From JAGDVO01 sp964590075 [NCBI: uncultured Aquificales bacterium] (GTDB lineage: Bacteria > Thermosulfidibacterota > Thermosulfidibacteria > Thermosulfidibacterales): DNA of 64,000 bases. Where the stretch lies: assembly GCA_964590075.1 (NCBI GenBank), contig CAZPXS010000003.1, positions 131,185-195,184 of the forward strand. The letters run 5' to 3'. The notes beneath the pieces were generated by a model that saw only the letters and a program-made list of their open reading frames with translations, made no database searches and was not told the DNA's origin. This document shows, one piece after another, positions 17,300 to 25,354 of the stretch (position 1 is its first letter; every line of letters begins with the position of its first letter). Position numbers and translations under genes: made by a program.

Positions 17300-17977
17300 C
17301 TCGAGTAGTTCACTACCTTTACCTTCCTTTACGATTCTTCCCTCAGATAACACATAGGCGTAGTCTGCAACCTGTAAAGCAAGGTAGACATTCTGCTCAA
17401 CTAAGAGCATAGGTATCTTTTCTTTCTTTAAAATATCTATGATTCTAAAAACTTCTAAGGATAACTTGGGAGATAGACCCAAAGTGGGCTCATCAAACAT
17501 CATAAGCTTAGGTACACTCATTATACCCCTTGCTATAGCAAGCATCTGCTGTTCTCCACCAGAAAGGGTACCAGCTTTCTGGTACATCCTCTCCTTCAAT
17601 CTAGGAAATATACTGAAAACGTACTCTAGGTTTTCCTTCATCTTAGCTCTTGCCCTTTTAGTGTAGGCTCCCATTTCAAGGTTCTCAATAACAGTCATAT
17701 CAGGGAAGAGTTGTCTACCCTCAGGTACATAGACCAACCCTAAGGATGCCCTTTTGTAGGTAGGCCACCTTGTTATATCCTTACCATCAAAGATTATTCT
17801 ACCGGATTTTGCCCTAACAGCGCCCATGATCGCCCTTAAAAGCGTGGTTTTACCGGATCCATTAGACCCAACTATCGTTGTAACTTCACCTTCTCTTGCC
17901 CTTATGGATACACCCCATAGGATTTGGACATCTTTATAACCTGCCTCTAAGTTCTCAACAAGCAAAATCTCACTCAA
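17264..17977 (-). CDS. livF: Branched-chain amino acid ABC transporter ATPase LivF
   Basis: 237 residues. Walker A is [17 protein letters not shown], the signature [15 protein letters not shown], Walker [14 protein letters not shown], and the H-loop switch is replaced by the LivF-typical [22 protein letters not shown]. It ends in KKAYLGV, the usual LivF terminus. TTG start (17977) has AAGGAGG seven bases upstream and shares four bases with the livG stop. Last gene of the livKHMGF set; it overlaps the 3' end of hom. Confidence 0.95.
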   Translation of the reverse strand: MSEILLVENLEAGYKDVQILWGVSIRAREGEVTTIVGSNGSGKTTLLRAIMGAVRAKSGRIIFDGKDITRWPTYKRASLGLVYVPEGRQLFPDMTVIENLEMGAYTKRARAKMKENLEYVFSIFPRLKERMYQKAGTLSGGEQQMLAIARGIMSVPKLMMFDEPTLGLSPKLSLEVFRIIDILKKEKIPMLLVEQNVYLALQVADYAYVLSEGRIVKEGKGSELLELEDIKKAYLGV

Positions 17978-18726
17978 CTCTTTACCTCCTTAACAAATTT
18001 CAAGGCTATCTCAGGATCACCTAAATACGCTTCTATAACCCTCGGATCTGACGCAACTTCTTTAGGCTTTCCTTCCGCTATCTTTACACCGAAATCTAAG
18101 ACCACAATCCTATCGGATACACTCATAACCGCATGCATGAGGTGCTCTATCATAAGTATAGTGATACCTTCATCCTTTATCTTTCTAATTACGTCCAGCA
18201 TCTCATCAACTTCCTTAGGATTAAGCCCTGCAAGAACCTCATCGAGTAAGAGAATATCAGGCATAGAAGCAAGAGCTCTTGCTATTTCCAATCTCTTCTT
18301 CTCTGGGAGATTCAACTGACCAGCAAGTAGATCAGCCTTCCCATCGAGTCTCAGTAGCTTCAAAACATCCATAGCTACGCTAACGGAGTCTTTATAGCTC
18401 AAATCGGCCTTACCGAAACAAGCTCCAACCATAACATTCTCAAGAACAGTTAATTCGTTCATAGGTCTAACTATCTGGTGAGTCCTTGTCAAGCCTATCT
18501 TAGCTCTCTCATAACTCGGAAACTTTGTAATCCTTATATCCCTAAAATAGATCTCACCTTCATCGGGTATATAAACCCCGCTTATCAAGTTGAATAGTGT
18601 AGTTTTACCAGCTCCGTTTGGTCCTATTATTCCAAGTATCTCTCCTTCATTCACGGTAAAGGAGACGTTATTCACAGCAACGAGACCACCAAACCTTTTA
18701 GTAACTCCCTCTACTCTGAGTATCAT
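17974..18726 (-). CDS. livG: Branched-chain amino acid ABC transporter ATPase LivG
   Basis: 250 residues. N-terminal [16 protein letters not shown] is the LivG hallmark. Walker [40 protein letters not shown], a diverged signature ([19 protein letters not shown]), Walker [14 protein letters not shown] and [10 protein letters not shown] follow. The signature lacks the standard LSGGQ, having LNLPE instead, as is often seen in LivG relatives (LPYGxQR). ATGA overlap with livM and TTGA overlap with livF indicate a single transcript. Confidence 0.94.
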   Translation of the reverse strand: MILRVEGVTKRFGGLVAVNNVSFTVNEGEILGIIGPNGAGKTTLFNLISGVYIPDEGEIYFRDIRITKFPSYERAKIGLTRTHQIVRPMNELTVLENVMVGACFGKADLSYKDSVSVAMDVLKLLRLDGKADLLAGQLNLPEKKRLEIARALASMPDILLLDEVLAGLNPKEVDEMLDVIRKIKDEGITILMIEHLMHAVMSVSDRIVVLDFGVKIAEGKPKEVASDPRVIEAYLGDPEIALKFVKEVKS

Positions 18727-19685
18727 TCCAACACCCCTCTAACCCTCTTATATCTCTCTCTAAACCAACCAACTATACCACTTGGTGCAAAAAGCACTAT
18801 TATCAAAAGCACAACACCAGATACCGCTAGATGCAGATCCTTAAGTGTAGGATTAGTAAGTAGGTAATTCTTAAGTTTCTCGTAAATCACAGCACCCAAA
18901 ACAGGACCTGAAACCGTTCCAAGTCCCCCAAATATGTTTATAAATATCATCTCTACCGATTTAACTATATGAAAGGCATCGTCGGGAACTATATTACCCG
19001 ACTTAAATACAAAGATCGCTCCCGCCATAGCAGGGAAAATGGCACTCAACATATAGGCGATACTCTTAAACCTTTTAGCATTTATCCCAAGCACAAGTGC
19101 CGTATCCTCATCTTCCCTTATAGCGAGTAAGCCTAGCCCAAATTTAGAGTTCCTTACAAAGTAGGAAACTATAATTGTAAGAATAGTCAAAAAGACCATC
19201 GCATAATAAGCCAACCATAGAGCCTTATCGGCACCTCCATAATTCTCATATACGGAAAAATCCATAAATATACCTACCGCTCCCCCAAGTCTATCTATAT
19301 TTGTTATAAGAGATTTTATAGCCTCATTAACTCCTATCGTTGCTATTGCAAATATAGCCCCCCTCAACCTTAGAACCGCTTCACCTATAGCAAAGGCGAT
19401 CAAACCAGCGACTAAACCAGCAAATAACACAGCAACTACAAGATGAGTATGCCACTCATTTATCAACAATACACCAACATAACCACCTATTCCGTAAAAA
19501 ACTATATGACCAAAACTGACATAGCCAGTATAACCCATTATTATGTTCAAACTTGATGCAAAAACTATATAGGTTAGCATGAGAAAAACATTCTCTCTAA
19601 CAAGGAAATCATCGGTTACTATCGGATAAATCGCTATTAAAAGGACAAGTGGTAACAACCAGAACAAAACATAGTTTCTCGTCAT
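18723..19685 (-). CDS. livM: Branched-chain amino acid ABC transporter permease LivM
   Basis: 320-residue inner-membrane protein with about nine to ten hydrophobic segments. Family features are [24 protein letters not shown] near residue 47 and the cytoplasmic-loop motif [17 protein letters not shown], followed by [15 protein letters not shown]. It forms the channel with LivH. The start codon overlaps the livH stop by one base, and it shares four bases with livG. Confidence 0.95.
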   Translation of the reverse strand: MTRNYVLFWLLPLVLLIAIYPIVTDDFLVRENVFLMLTYIVFASSLNIIMGYTGYVSFGHIVFYGIGGYVGVLLINEWHTHLVVAVLFAGLVAGLIAFAIGEAVLRLRGAIFAIATIGVNEAIKSLITNIDRLGGAVGIFMDFSVYENYGGADKALWLAYYAMVFLTILTIIVSYFVRNSKFGLGLLAIREDEDTALVLGINAKRFKSIAYMLSAIFPAMAGAIFVFKSGNIVPDDAFHIVKSVEMIFINIFGGLGTVSGPVLGAVIYEKLKNYLLTNPTLKDLHLAVSGVVLLIIVLFAPSGIVGWFRERYKRVRGVLE

Positions 19686-20542
19686 TATCCTCTCCTCCCA
19701 AAAATACCCTCTGGCTTAACCAAAAGCATAATAACAAGTAATAGAAACTCTAAGAATGGAACTATACCAAGCGGTACTTTTAAACTAAGAACACTCTCCA
19801 TTAAACCAAGTATCAAACCACCAGCTATAGCACCGAAGGGATTCCCTAATCCACCAAGTACACATATTACAAAGCTTTTGAGTTCATACACTCCACCGGA
19901 AAGTATAGTAAATGGGAAGATCGAAGCTATAATGGCACCAGCTATGGAAGCTATTCCAATTCCTATACCAAAGGTGATAGATAGAATCAGATGCGAATTG
20001 ACTCCCATATACTCTGCAGCTACCATATTCATAGATACCGCTCTTACCGCCTTTCCTACCCAGGTTTTATAGAGGAAGATATAAAGGATAAAAGCACATA
20101 TTATGGCTATAAACAGAGCAACTATCCTGGTCATAGGTACAAAGACGCCGAAGATATTTACAGATTCCCATGGTATATCGATAGATCTTGGATTAGTTGT
20201 GAAGAAGAAGGTACCAAGTCCTATTATTATTAGGCTTATAGAATAGGTTACAAGGAGAGTTGACAGCTCTTGTCTACCCATAACTCTCCTTATAGCTAAA
20301 AAGTACAAGAAGATACCTATTATAAGGATCACTACGAAGACGGGTATAGTGGAAAGGAATGGCAACAAACCGAAATATCCAAAGAGATAAAAGGCGCCGA
20401 ACATACCAAGAGCTATAAAAGCTCCGTGGGAAAGGTTTATTATCTTTAAGACACCGAATATCAGATTCAGGCCTACGGCCGCGAGACCGTAGACCATCCC
20501 GAGTAATAAACCTGTTATTATCGCCCCTAAAATAGCTTCCAC
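19685..20542 (-). CDS. livH: Branched-chain amino acid ABC transporter permease LivH
   Basis: 285 residues, about eight hydrophobic segments. The motif GLNLIFGVLKIINLSHGAF (about 25-43) and the VRAVSMNMVAAEYMGVN loop define LivH, and VLGGLGNPFGAIAGGLILG is near the end. GTG start (20542) with TAGGAG seven bases upstream; 18 bp after livK. Confidence 0.95.
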   Translation of the reverse strand: MEAILGAIITGLLLGMVYGLAAVGLNLIFGVLKIINLSHGAFIALGMFGAFYLFGYFGLLPFLSTIPVFVVILIIGIFLYFLAIRRVMGRQELSTLLVTYSISLIIIGLGTFFFTTNPRSIDIPWESVNIFGVFVPMTRIVALFIAIICAFILYIFLYKTWVGKAVRAVSMNMVAAEYMGVNSHLILSITFGIGIGIASIAGAIIASIFPFTILSGGVYELKSFVICVLGGLGNPFGAIAGGLILGLMESVLSLKVPLGIVPFLEFLLLVIMLLVKPEGIFGRRG

Positions 20543-20560
20543 TTTTACACTCCTACAGAC

Positions 20561-21808
20561 TTAAAACTTCTTCTTATAACTTATAAGATCACCTTCTCTG
20601 GCCTCTGGTGGCCATACGAGTACCTTCTCGAGTTTTCCACCCTTCTTCTGCCACTGTAGATACACCATCTCATGACCTATCTGTCTACCATAGAATTTAC
20701 CAGTTTCAAACTTAATACGACCGTAGAAGGTCATTATATCCATCCTCTCAAGCGCAGCCTTTACCGCCTTGGTATCAAGGGTCCCCGCATCCTCTATAGC
20801 TTTCTGTAAAACCAAACCAGCAGCAAGACCAGCAGCCGAGTGATAACCAGGTTCCTTACCGGTTTTATCTATAGCCTTATATTCCTTCACAAACCAACTA
20901 ACGCTAGGTCCATACCATGGCAACTTCACCTTCTTAGCGGTTGCTTCACTATACTTAACTCCAACTTCCCATTGGCTAGGCGCGGTAACATATAGTGCCG
21001 CATTTCCAATTTGGGCGAACTCAGGAACACTTGGTGCAACAAGAAGGGAAACCACATCAACCTTTACCTTTTGCTCATAAAGCTGCTTTGCCAATGTCTG
21101 ACCATCGGCGAAATGACCACCACCTATTATGGCATCTGGAGCTAGTGCTTTTATCTTGTTTATAAAACTCGTAAAATCCGTAGTACCAGGCGCATAACCT
21201 TCAAACAGTACAACATTAAATCCCTTCATCTTAGCATAATCTCTTGCGGCTGTACAAACATCCGTTGCAAAGTTTGTCTGTTCATAAATTATAGCTACCT
21301 TCTTTGCGTTGGGGTTCAGGACTTTGAGCATATCTATGGCACCAGTTAGATACCTACTAGCTGGAGTATAGAGTTGGAATATGTGTTTGTATCCTTTGTT
21401 AAAGATACTATCCGATGCAGATCCGATAGCTAACATTACTTTACCATACTGCTCAGCAACTATAGCCGCGGTAGCGGTTAACTCAGAACTATAGGGGCTA
21501 ATGAGAAAATCAGCCTTATCGTTTAGGATTAACCTGGCGTATAGTTGTTGAACTCTTTCCTTACTACTCTCATCATCGTAATAGACGAGTTTTACCGGCA
21601 ACTTTTTACCCAAACTTTTCACATAAATTCCACCCTGGCTATTGACATACTTTTCCCAGATCTTCAAACCCTTGAACTGCTCATCAGACTCTGCGTTTAA
21701 CTTACCCGTTTTGGACATGGTAAACCCAACTACAATACTATCCTTCGCATTAGCTAGGCCTATAAAAAGAGTTAGTAAAAGAGTAACTATACTAACTAGT
21801 TTACGCAT
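20561..21808 (-). CDS. Periplasmic amino-acid/amide-type substrate-binding protein (LivK family)
   Basis: 415 residues beginning with a clear signal peptide: MRK, a hydrophobic core, then cleavage expected after ANA (about residue 22). The mature protein has the type 1 periplasmic-binding fold: VVGFTMSKTGKLNAE, KLVYYDDESS, ADFLISPYSSELT, VAIIYEQTNFA and DAIIGGGHFADGQ. It is longer than LivK of E. coli (about 369), and such long versions include amide, urea and short-chain ligands, so the substrate should not be assumed to be branched-chain amino acids. First gene of the importer operon; GGAGG is six bases before ATG. Confidence 0.88.
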   Translation of the reverse strand: MRKLVSIVTLLLTLFIGLANAKDSIVVGFTMSKTGKLNAESDEQFKGLKIWEKYVNSQGGIYVKSLGKKLPVKLVYYDDESSKERVQQLYARLILNDKADFLISPYSSELTATAAIVAEQYGKVMLAIGSASDSIFNKGYKHIFQLYTPASRYLTGAIDMLKVLNPNAKKVAIIYEQTNFATDVCTAARDYAKMKGFNVVLFEGYAPGTTDFTSFINKIKALAPDAIIGGGHFADGQTLAKQLYEQKVKVDVVSLLVAPSVPEFAQIGNAALYVTAPSQWEVGVKYSEATAKKVKLPWYGPSVSWFVKEYKAIDKTGKEPGYHSAAGLAAGLVLQKAIEDAGTLDTKAVKAALERMDIMTFYGRIKFETGKFYGRQIGHEMVYLQWQKKGGKLEKVLVWPPEAREGDLISYKKKF

Positions 21809-21821
21809 GACCCACCTCCTA

Positions 21822-21837
21822 CCTAATTAGGATTATA
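21822..21837 (-). promoter_or_regulatory. Putative -10 and 10-bp palindrome before livK
   Basis: On the minus strand a perfect TATAAT (21837-21832) is followed immediately by the perfect palindrome CCTAATTAGG (21831-21822), which would overlie the transcription start. No convincing -35 was found at 17 bp. The palindrome is short, so its role as an operator is only a suggestion. Confidence 0.35.
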
Positions 21838-21855
21838 GTAACTTTATAAAAATTT

Positions 21856-22524
21856 TTACCTAATTTCAACAGACAATATACCATTTATCTTAGAAATTTC
21901 TTGGACTATTAATGAAGCTTGTTCAGTATAAACCCTTCCTGGTAAGGGAATTATAATCATGTTCATCTCTATTCTATCCTTACTTCTCTCTATTTCTAAG
22001 AAATCCATACCATATCCAAGAGAATTGAGTACCTTCTCAAGATCGGCAAATAGTGTCGGGCTTCTTTCCGCCTCTATATAGAGATTCCTCTTCGGTTTTG
22101 TCAATAGAATTCTTTTCTCAAGTTTTGCCAGTATAGTCAGAGTAATCACAAGAAGAAAAGTTGAAATAACCGCAGGTTCTATCAGTCCCATACCGCAGGC
22201 TAGCCCGATACCCGCAGTGGTCCACAGGCTTGCCGCTGTTGTGAGTCCCTTTATACTAACTCCTATTCTGAATATAGCTCCAGCACATAGAAAACCTATA
22301 CCACTTACAACCTGTGCCGCTATCCTCGTAGGATCCGATGAAAAACCACCACCATACTTATAAACAGATAGAATCGATACGACCATGAATAGACAGGATC
22401 CTAAAGATAGAATGGAATGGGTCCTAAAACCAGCTGGTTGATTCCTAAGCTCCCTCTCTATACCGATTATTCCCCCTAATACTAGAGATAAAACTAACCT
22501 TAATATAACTTCAGTATTGGACAT
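21856..22524 (-). CDS. MgtC/SapB family membrane protein
   Basis: 222 residues from ATG 22524, chosen because GGGGTG lies just upstream; an in-frame TTG at 22545 would add seven residues. The N-terminal half has about four to five hydrophobic segments with the family patterns GGIIGIERELRNQPAGFRTH and GIGFLCAGAIFR, then LTTAASLWTTAGIGLACG. The C-terminal 75 residues form a soluble ACT-like domain. MgtC proteins inhibit F1Fo ATPase or modulate cation homeostasis in some pathogens; the role in free-living bacteria is not settled. Divergent from the small CxxC gene. Confidence 0.88.
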   Translation of the reverse strand: MSNTEVILRLVLSLVLGGIIGIERELRNQPAGFRTHSILSLGSCLFMVVSILSVYKYGGGFSSDPTRIAAQVVSGIGFLCAGAIFRIGVSIKGLTTAASLWTTAGIGLACGMGLIEPAVISTFLLVITLTILAKLEKRILLTKPKRNLYIEAERSPTLFADLEKVLNSLGYGMDFLEIERSKDRIEMNMIIIPLPGRVYTEQASLIVQEISKINGILSVEIR

Positions 22525-22539
22525 CCCTACACCCCGATA

Positions 22540-22567
22540 TTGCAATATAATGTTTAGATACTATAAT
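22540..22567 (+). promoter_or_regulatory. Promoter of the small CxxC gene, predicting a leaderless mRNA
   Basis: -35 TTGCAA (22540-22545), 16-bp spacer, perfect -10 TATAAT (22562-22567). The predicted start is 22574-22575, exactly at ATG 22575, and no Shine-Dalgarno precedes that ATG. A 12-bp perfect palindrome ATATTGCAATAT (22537-22548) covers the -35, and a second TATAAT lies at 22546-22551. Confidence 0.5.
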
Positions 22568-22574
22568 AAAAAGT

Positions 22575-22826
22575 ATGAGCATAAACAAAAGATATTTAAA
22601 ACTCACATGTAGCGATTGTCAACAAAGTGGACTGGTCCTGTTAAAGGAAACCATAGAAGTACCGGAGTATAGCGCTCCTGGAGAATGTCAGGAGGAAGGG
22701 ATCATAGTTTTCTACGAATATGAACTATTGGTGGGTAATTTCAAGCTCATCCATAAAAATCCACATAGCGAAGAGATCGAAATAATCTGTAACCTCTGTG
22801 ACGAAGGTAGAGTTAGAATAGAATAG
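22575..22826 (+). CDS. Small protein with two CxxC pairs (possible zinc ribbon)
   Basis: 83 residues. CSDC (12-15) near the N-terminus and CNLC near the C-terminus could form a four-cysteine zinc site; a further Cys lies in PGECQEE. It has no hydrophobic segment and is acidic overall, so probably cytoplasmic. I recognise no family. There is no ribosome binding site, but a good promoter places transcription start at the ATG itself. It is followed by 120 bp containing the promoter of the next operon, so it is probably monocistronic. Confidence 0.6.
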   Translation: MSINKRYLKLTCSDCQQSGLVLLKETIEVPEYSAPGECQEEGIIVFYEYELLVGNFKLIHKNPHSEEIEIICNLCDEGRVRIE

Positions 22827-22868
22827 TAACCTACTACTTGGCAAAAGATTGGATATAAAAAAACATTA

Positions 22869-22897
22869 TTGATTTTTTTGTTGTGAAAATATATACA
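22869..22897 (+). promoter_or_regulatory. Promoter of the corrin-like/ogg/perR operon
   Basis: -35 TTGATT (22869-22874), 17-bp spacer, -10 TATACA (22892-22897); each matches four of six consensus bases. The -10 abuts the palindrome at 22898, so transcription should start inside that repeat. Confidence 0.5.
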
Positions 22898-22917
22898 TTT
22901 ACTTTACATAAAGTAAA
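22898..22917. promoter_or_regulatory. Perfect 9-2-9 inverted repeat, candidate repressor operator
   Basis: TTTACTTTA-CA-TAAAGTAAA, 20 bp with perfect arms, directly downstream of a -10 box and about 28 bp before the ATG of the first operon gene. The last gene of the operon encodes a PerR-type repressor, making autoregulation plausible. It is AT-rich like PerR boxes but does not fit the 7-1-7 Bacillus consensus (TTATAATNATTATAA). Confidence 0.6.
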
Positions 22918-22945
22918 AAATTTTAAAGATGCTGGAGTAGGTAAA

Positions 22946-24229
22946 ATGGCTAAAAAATACGGGACAATTACCATAGCAGGAATAGGAGCTGGAAGGGCAT
23001 CGGATATATGCGGTATAATGGAAAAATTGATAGAGTCTGCTGATGCTATAATATGTTACTATAAATACGTTGACCAGGTAAGAGAGTTAGCAAAGGGTCA
23101 AATAATAACCTACAACCAGGGTGAAGAACTAAAGAGAAGTGAAAAGGCCATAGGTCTCGCGGAGGAAGGAAAAAAAGTTCTAGTGATATCAAGCGGTGAT
23201 CCCGGGATATTCGGTATGGCAAGTGCACTACTTTCATTGGTACCTAGCTACATAGAATGCGAAGTTATACCGGGCATACCGGCACTCAGCTTCGCAGGAG
23301 CTAAACTCGGAGCCCCAATAGGTGGTGATTTCTCTCTCGTATCACTCTCAGATTTACTAATTCCCTGGAAATACATAGTTTACCATCTCGATGGTGTAGC
23401 GAAACTAGACATACCCATAGTTATAGTTAATCCAGGTAGTAGAGGCAGAAAGTATCATTTATCAAAGGCAATGAAAATAATAGCGAGATATAGAAAACTG
23501 AACACCCCGGTAGGAATAGCAGAAAACGTAGGAACAAATAACGAGAAAATATCTATAGTCACAATAGAGGATCTGATAGACAGGGAATTCACAAATCAAA
23601 ACGCCACGGTCTTTGTGGGTTGTTCAAGAACTATAGTGAGAGAAGGTAAATGGATGATAACCGATAGAGGTTACTTTAAACAACCTATATTCCCAGAGAT
23701 CGACATAAAAGAGGAAGAATACAAAAATGTAGAAGAAAGAAAATTCATTGAAAAATTATTAGAACCTAATGGACTTGAAAGTTTAGAGATGAAACTTATA
23801 ACTCGTGTTATAGAGGAAACAGGGGATTTCTCCTTTTCATCCATCATAAAAACCACAACTGATTCTATAGAAAAAATCTTGTTAACCCTGAGAAAAAATA
23901 AGAAGATACTTTCTGACATAGAAATGAGAGAGATAATTGAAGATGCAAACAAGAATATAAGTATAGAAAAAATAGATAGCATTGAAAAAATCGATGAAAA
24001 CTCCATACTGATACTTACAAAAAACAGAGAACTTACGAAGATTATTATTGATAGACTGGAAAATATAAAAGTAGGTGGAATAATACTTGCAATACCTGGT
24101 TTTGAGGACGTATGTGCTTTAAAGAGAAAAGTGATAAGTTCCACCATTCCGAATATAACGGTACTTGGCAACAGAGGTGGGATATCTGTATCCTTAGGAA
24201 TAACTAAGGCACTTGTAGAACTGGTATAG
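22946..24229 (+). CDS. CbiH/CobJ-like precorrin C17-methyltransferase fused to a degenerate CbiC/CobH-like domain
   Basis: About 427 residues from ATG 22946 (GGAG eight bases upstream; an in-frame GTG lies at 22883). The first 245 residues are a corrin-ring SAM methyltransferase: GTITIAGIGAGRASD, SSGDPGIFGMAS, VIPGIPALSFAGAKLGAP and SLSDLLIPW. The usual His of GHDF is Gly (GGDF), and YNPxSRGR has become VNPGSRGR. The last 145 or so residues align with precorrin-8X methylmutase: ITRVIEETGDFSF corresponds to RxIHxTGD, with Glu replacing the catalytic His; ILSDIEM matches the DxEM segment; IPGFEDVCALKR matches PVGFxxAxESK; GNRGGIS matches GRKGGS. The middle of that domain is shortened. No other cobalamin gene lies nearby. 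The ring-methylating half may work; isomerase activity is doubtful. Four bases precede the ogg gene. Confidence 0.8.
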   Translation: MAKKYGTITIAGIGAGRASDICGIMEKLIESADAIICYYKYVDQVRELAKGQIITYNQGEELKRSEKAIGLAEEGKKVLVISSGDPGIFGMASALLSLVPSYIECEVIPGIPALSFAGAKLGAPIGGDFSLVSLSDLLIPWKYIVYHLDGVAKLDIPIVIVNPGSRGRKYHLSKAMKIIARYRKLNTPVGIAENVGTNNEKISIVTIEDLIDREFTNQNATVFVGCSRTIVREGKWMITDRGYFKQPIFPEIDIKEEEYKNVEERKFIEKLLEPNGLESLEMKLITRVIEETGDFSFSSIIKTTTDSIEKILLTLRKNKKILSDIEMREIIEDANKNISIEKIDSIEKIDENSILILTKNRELTKIIIDRLENIKVGGIILAIPGFEDVCALKRKVISSTIPNITVLGNRGGISVSLGITKALVELV

Positions 24230-24232
24230 TTA

Positions 24233-24877
24233 ATGAACATAAAAGAACTGAAAAGTATAAGAGACACTTACAATCATATAAAAAAGGATATAGAAAGAAG
24301 AATATCTGAATTCTTAGACATAAAAAAAAGCAAAGATAGAACTAAAACTCTCAAGGAACTTATATTTTGTATATTCACACCCCAATCTAAGGCTGAACAC
24401 TGTTGGCAAGCTGTTGAAATACTAGAAGAAAAGGGGTTACTTGAAAAACCAATTGAAAAAGAAATATCAAAGGTAATAAAAGGATTAGTAAGGTTTCACA
24501 ATACAAAAAGTAATTTTGTAGTGAAAGTTATGAAAAAGTTTGATGAAATATATAGTATAGCCTTTAATGAATCTATTTACAACCATGAAAAGAGACTTTG
24601 GATAGTAAAAAATGTAAAAGGGGTAGGATTTAAAGAAGCTACCCACTTCTTAAGGAATATAGGGGTGATGTTGGAGGATGGCGCTATAATAGATAGACAT
24701 ATTATCAGATTTTTAAAAAACTTAGGAATAGATACACAAAGCGGTAGCTCAATAAGTCCTAAGAAATACCTAGCTATAGAGGAAAAGTTTATATCCTTAG
24801 CTAGGCGACTTAACCTTCTACCTGTTGAACTTGATTTTGTTATTTGGTACAAGCAAACGGGTAGGTTCTTTAAATAA
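24233..24877 (+). CDS. ogg: 8-oxoguanine DNA glycosylase/AP lyase, Ogg2 family
   Basis: 214 residues, typical of the compact Ogg2 group known from Methanocaldococcus and Thermotoga. The helix-hairpin-helix is VKGVGFKEATHFLRN (128-142), with catalytic Lys134 and, 20 residues later, catalytic Asp154 in IIDRHI. The N-terminal FCIFTPQSKAEHCWQA segment and the C-terminal aromatic tail GRFFK, which contacts the base in this group, fit. It removes 7,8-dihydro-8-oxoguanine and nicks the strand. Three bases after the corrin-like gene and 29 before perR, so it belongs to one operon that pairs oxidised-base repair with a peroxide-type regulator. Confidence 0.88.
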   Translation: MNIKELKSIRDTYNHIKKDIERRISEFLDIKKSKDRTKTLKELIFCIFTPQSKAEHCWQAVEILEEKGLLEKPIEKEISKVIKGLVRFHNTKSNFVVKVMKKFDEIYSIAFNESIYNHEKRLWIVKNVKGVGFKEATHFLRNIGVMLEDGAIIDRHIIRFLKNLGIDTQSGSSISPKKYLAIEEKFISLARRLNLLPVELDFVIWYKQTGRFFK

Positions 24878-24906
24878 ACGATTAATCATAGATATAGGAG
24901 GAATAA

Positions 24907-25353
24907 TTGCTTCACGAAGAATATAAGGATATAAAGGAGATTCTACTAAAACACAATATAAAACCAACAAGACACAAGATAAAAGTTTTAAAATTCCTAC
25001 TAGAAAACAGGATACATCCTACAGTAGATGAGATTTATAGAGGTGTTAAAGATATAGCTCCCACCATATCTCGAACCACGATATATAACATTGTTAACTC
25101 CTTAGCGAAAAAAGGTTTAATAAAGTTACTTAAACTTGACACATCAAAAACAAGATGTGACATATGGATTAAACCCCATGCCCATTTTAAATGCATAATC
25201 TGCGGCAAAATATACGATATAGAACTAGATGAGACCACGATAAATAAAATTGTAAATAGCATAGATCCCCATTTTTCGATCCAAGATATCGATATAACAA
25301 TAGAGGGTAGGTGTACAAACTGTGTAAGGGGCTTTTTCAATCAGAGAGAATGA
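24907..25353 (+). CDS. perR: Fur-family regulator of the PerR (peroxide-sensing) type
   Basis: 148 residues. All five regulatory metal ligands of B. subtilis PerR are present at the same numbers: His37 (IHPTVDEIY), Asp85 (RCDIW), His91 and His93 (PHAHF) and Asp104 (KIYDI). Asp104, rather than Glu, is the residue linked to iron-mediated peroxide sensing. The structural zinc cysteines Cys96/Cys99 (CIIC) and Cys136/Cys139 (CTNC) also match. The winged helix contains SRTTIYNIVNSL. The start is TTG with AGGAGG five bases upstream. Third gene of the operon, and probably autoregulated through the palindrome at 22898. Distinguishing PerR from Fur or Zur by sequence is an inference, but a strong one here. 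It ends one base before convergent galT. Confidence 0.87.
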   Translation: MLHEEYKDIKEILLKHNIKPTRHKIKVLKFLLENRIHPTVDEIYRGVKDIAPTISRTTIYNIVNSLAKKGLIKLLKLDTSKTRCDIWIKPHAHFKCIICGKIYDIELDETTINKIVNSIDPHFSIQDIDITIEGRCTNCVRGFFNQRE

Positions 25354-25354
25354 T

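Noticed and set aside
22827-22945. Cobalamin riboswitch before the corrin-like gene
   Set aside because: Only about 30 nt lie between the predicted start and the ATG, too short, and no B12-box-like sequence was seen.
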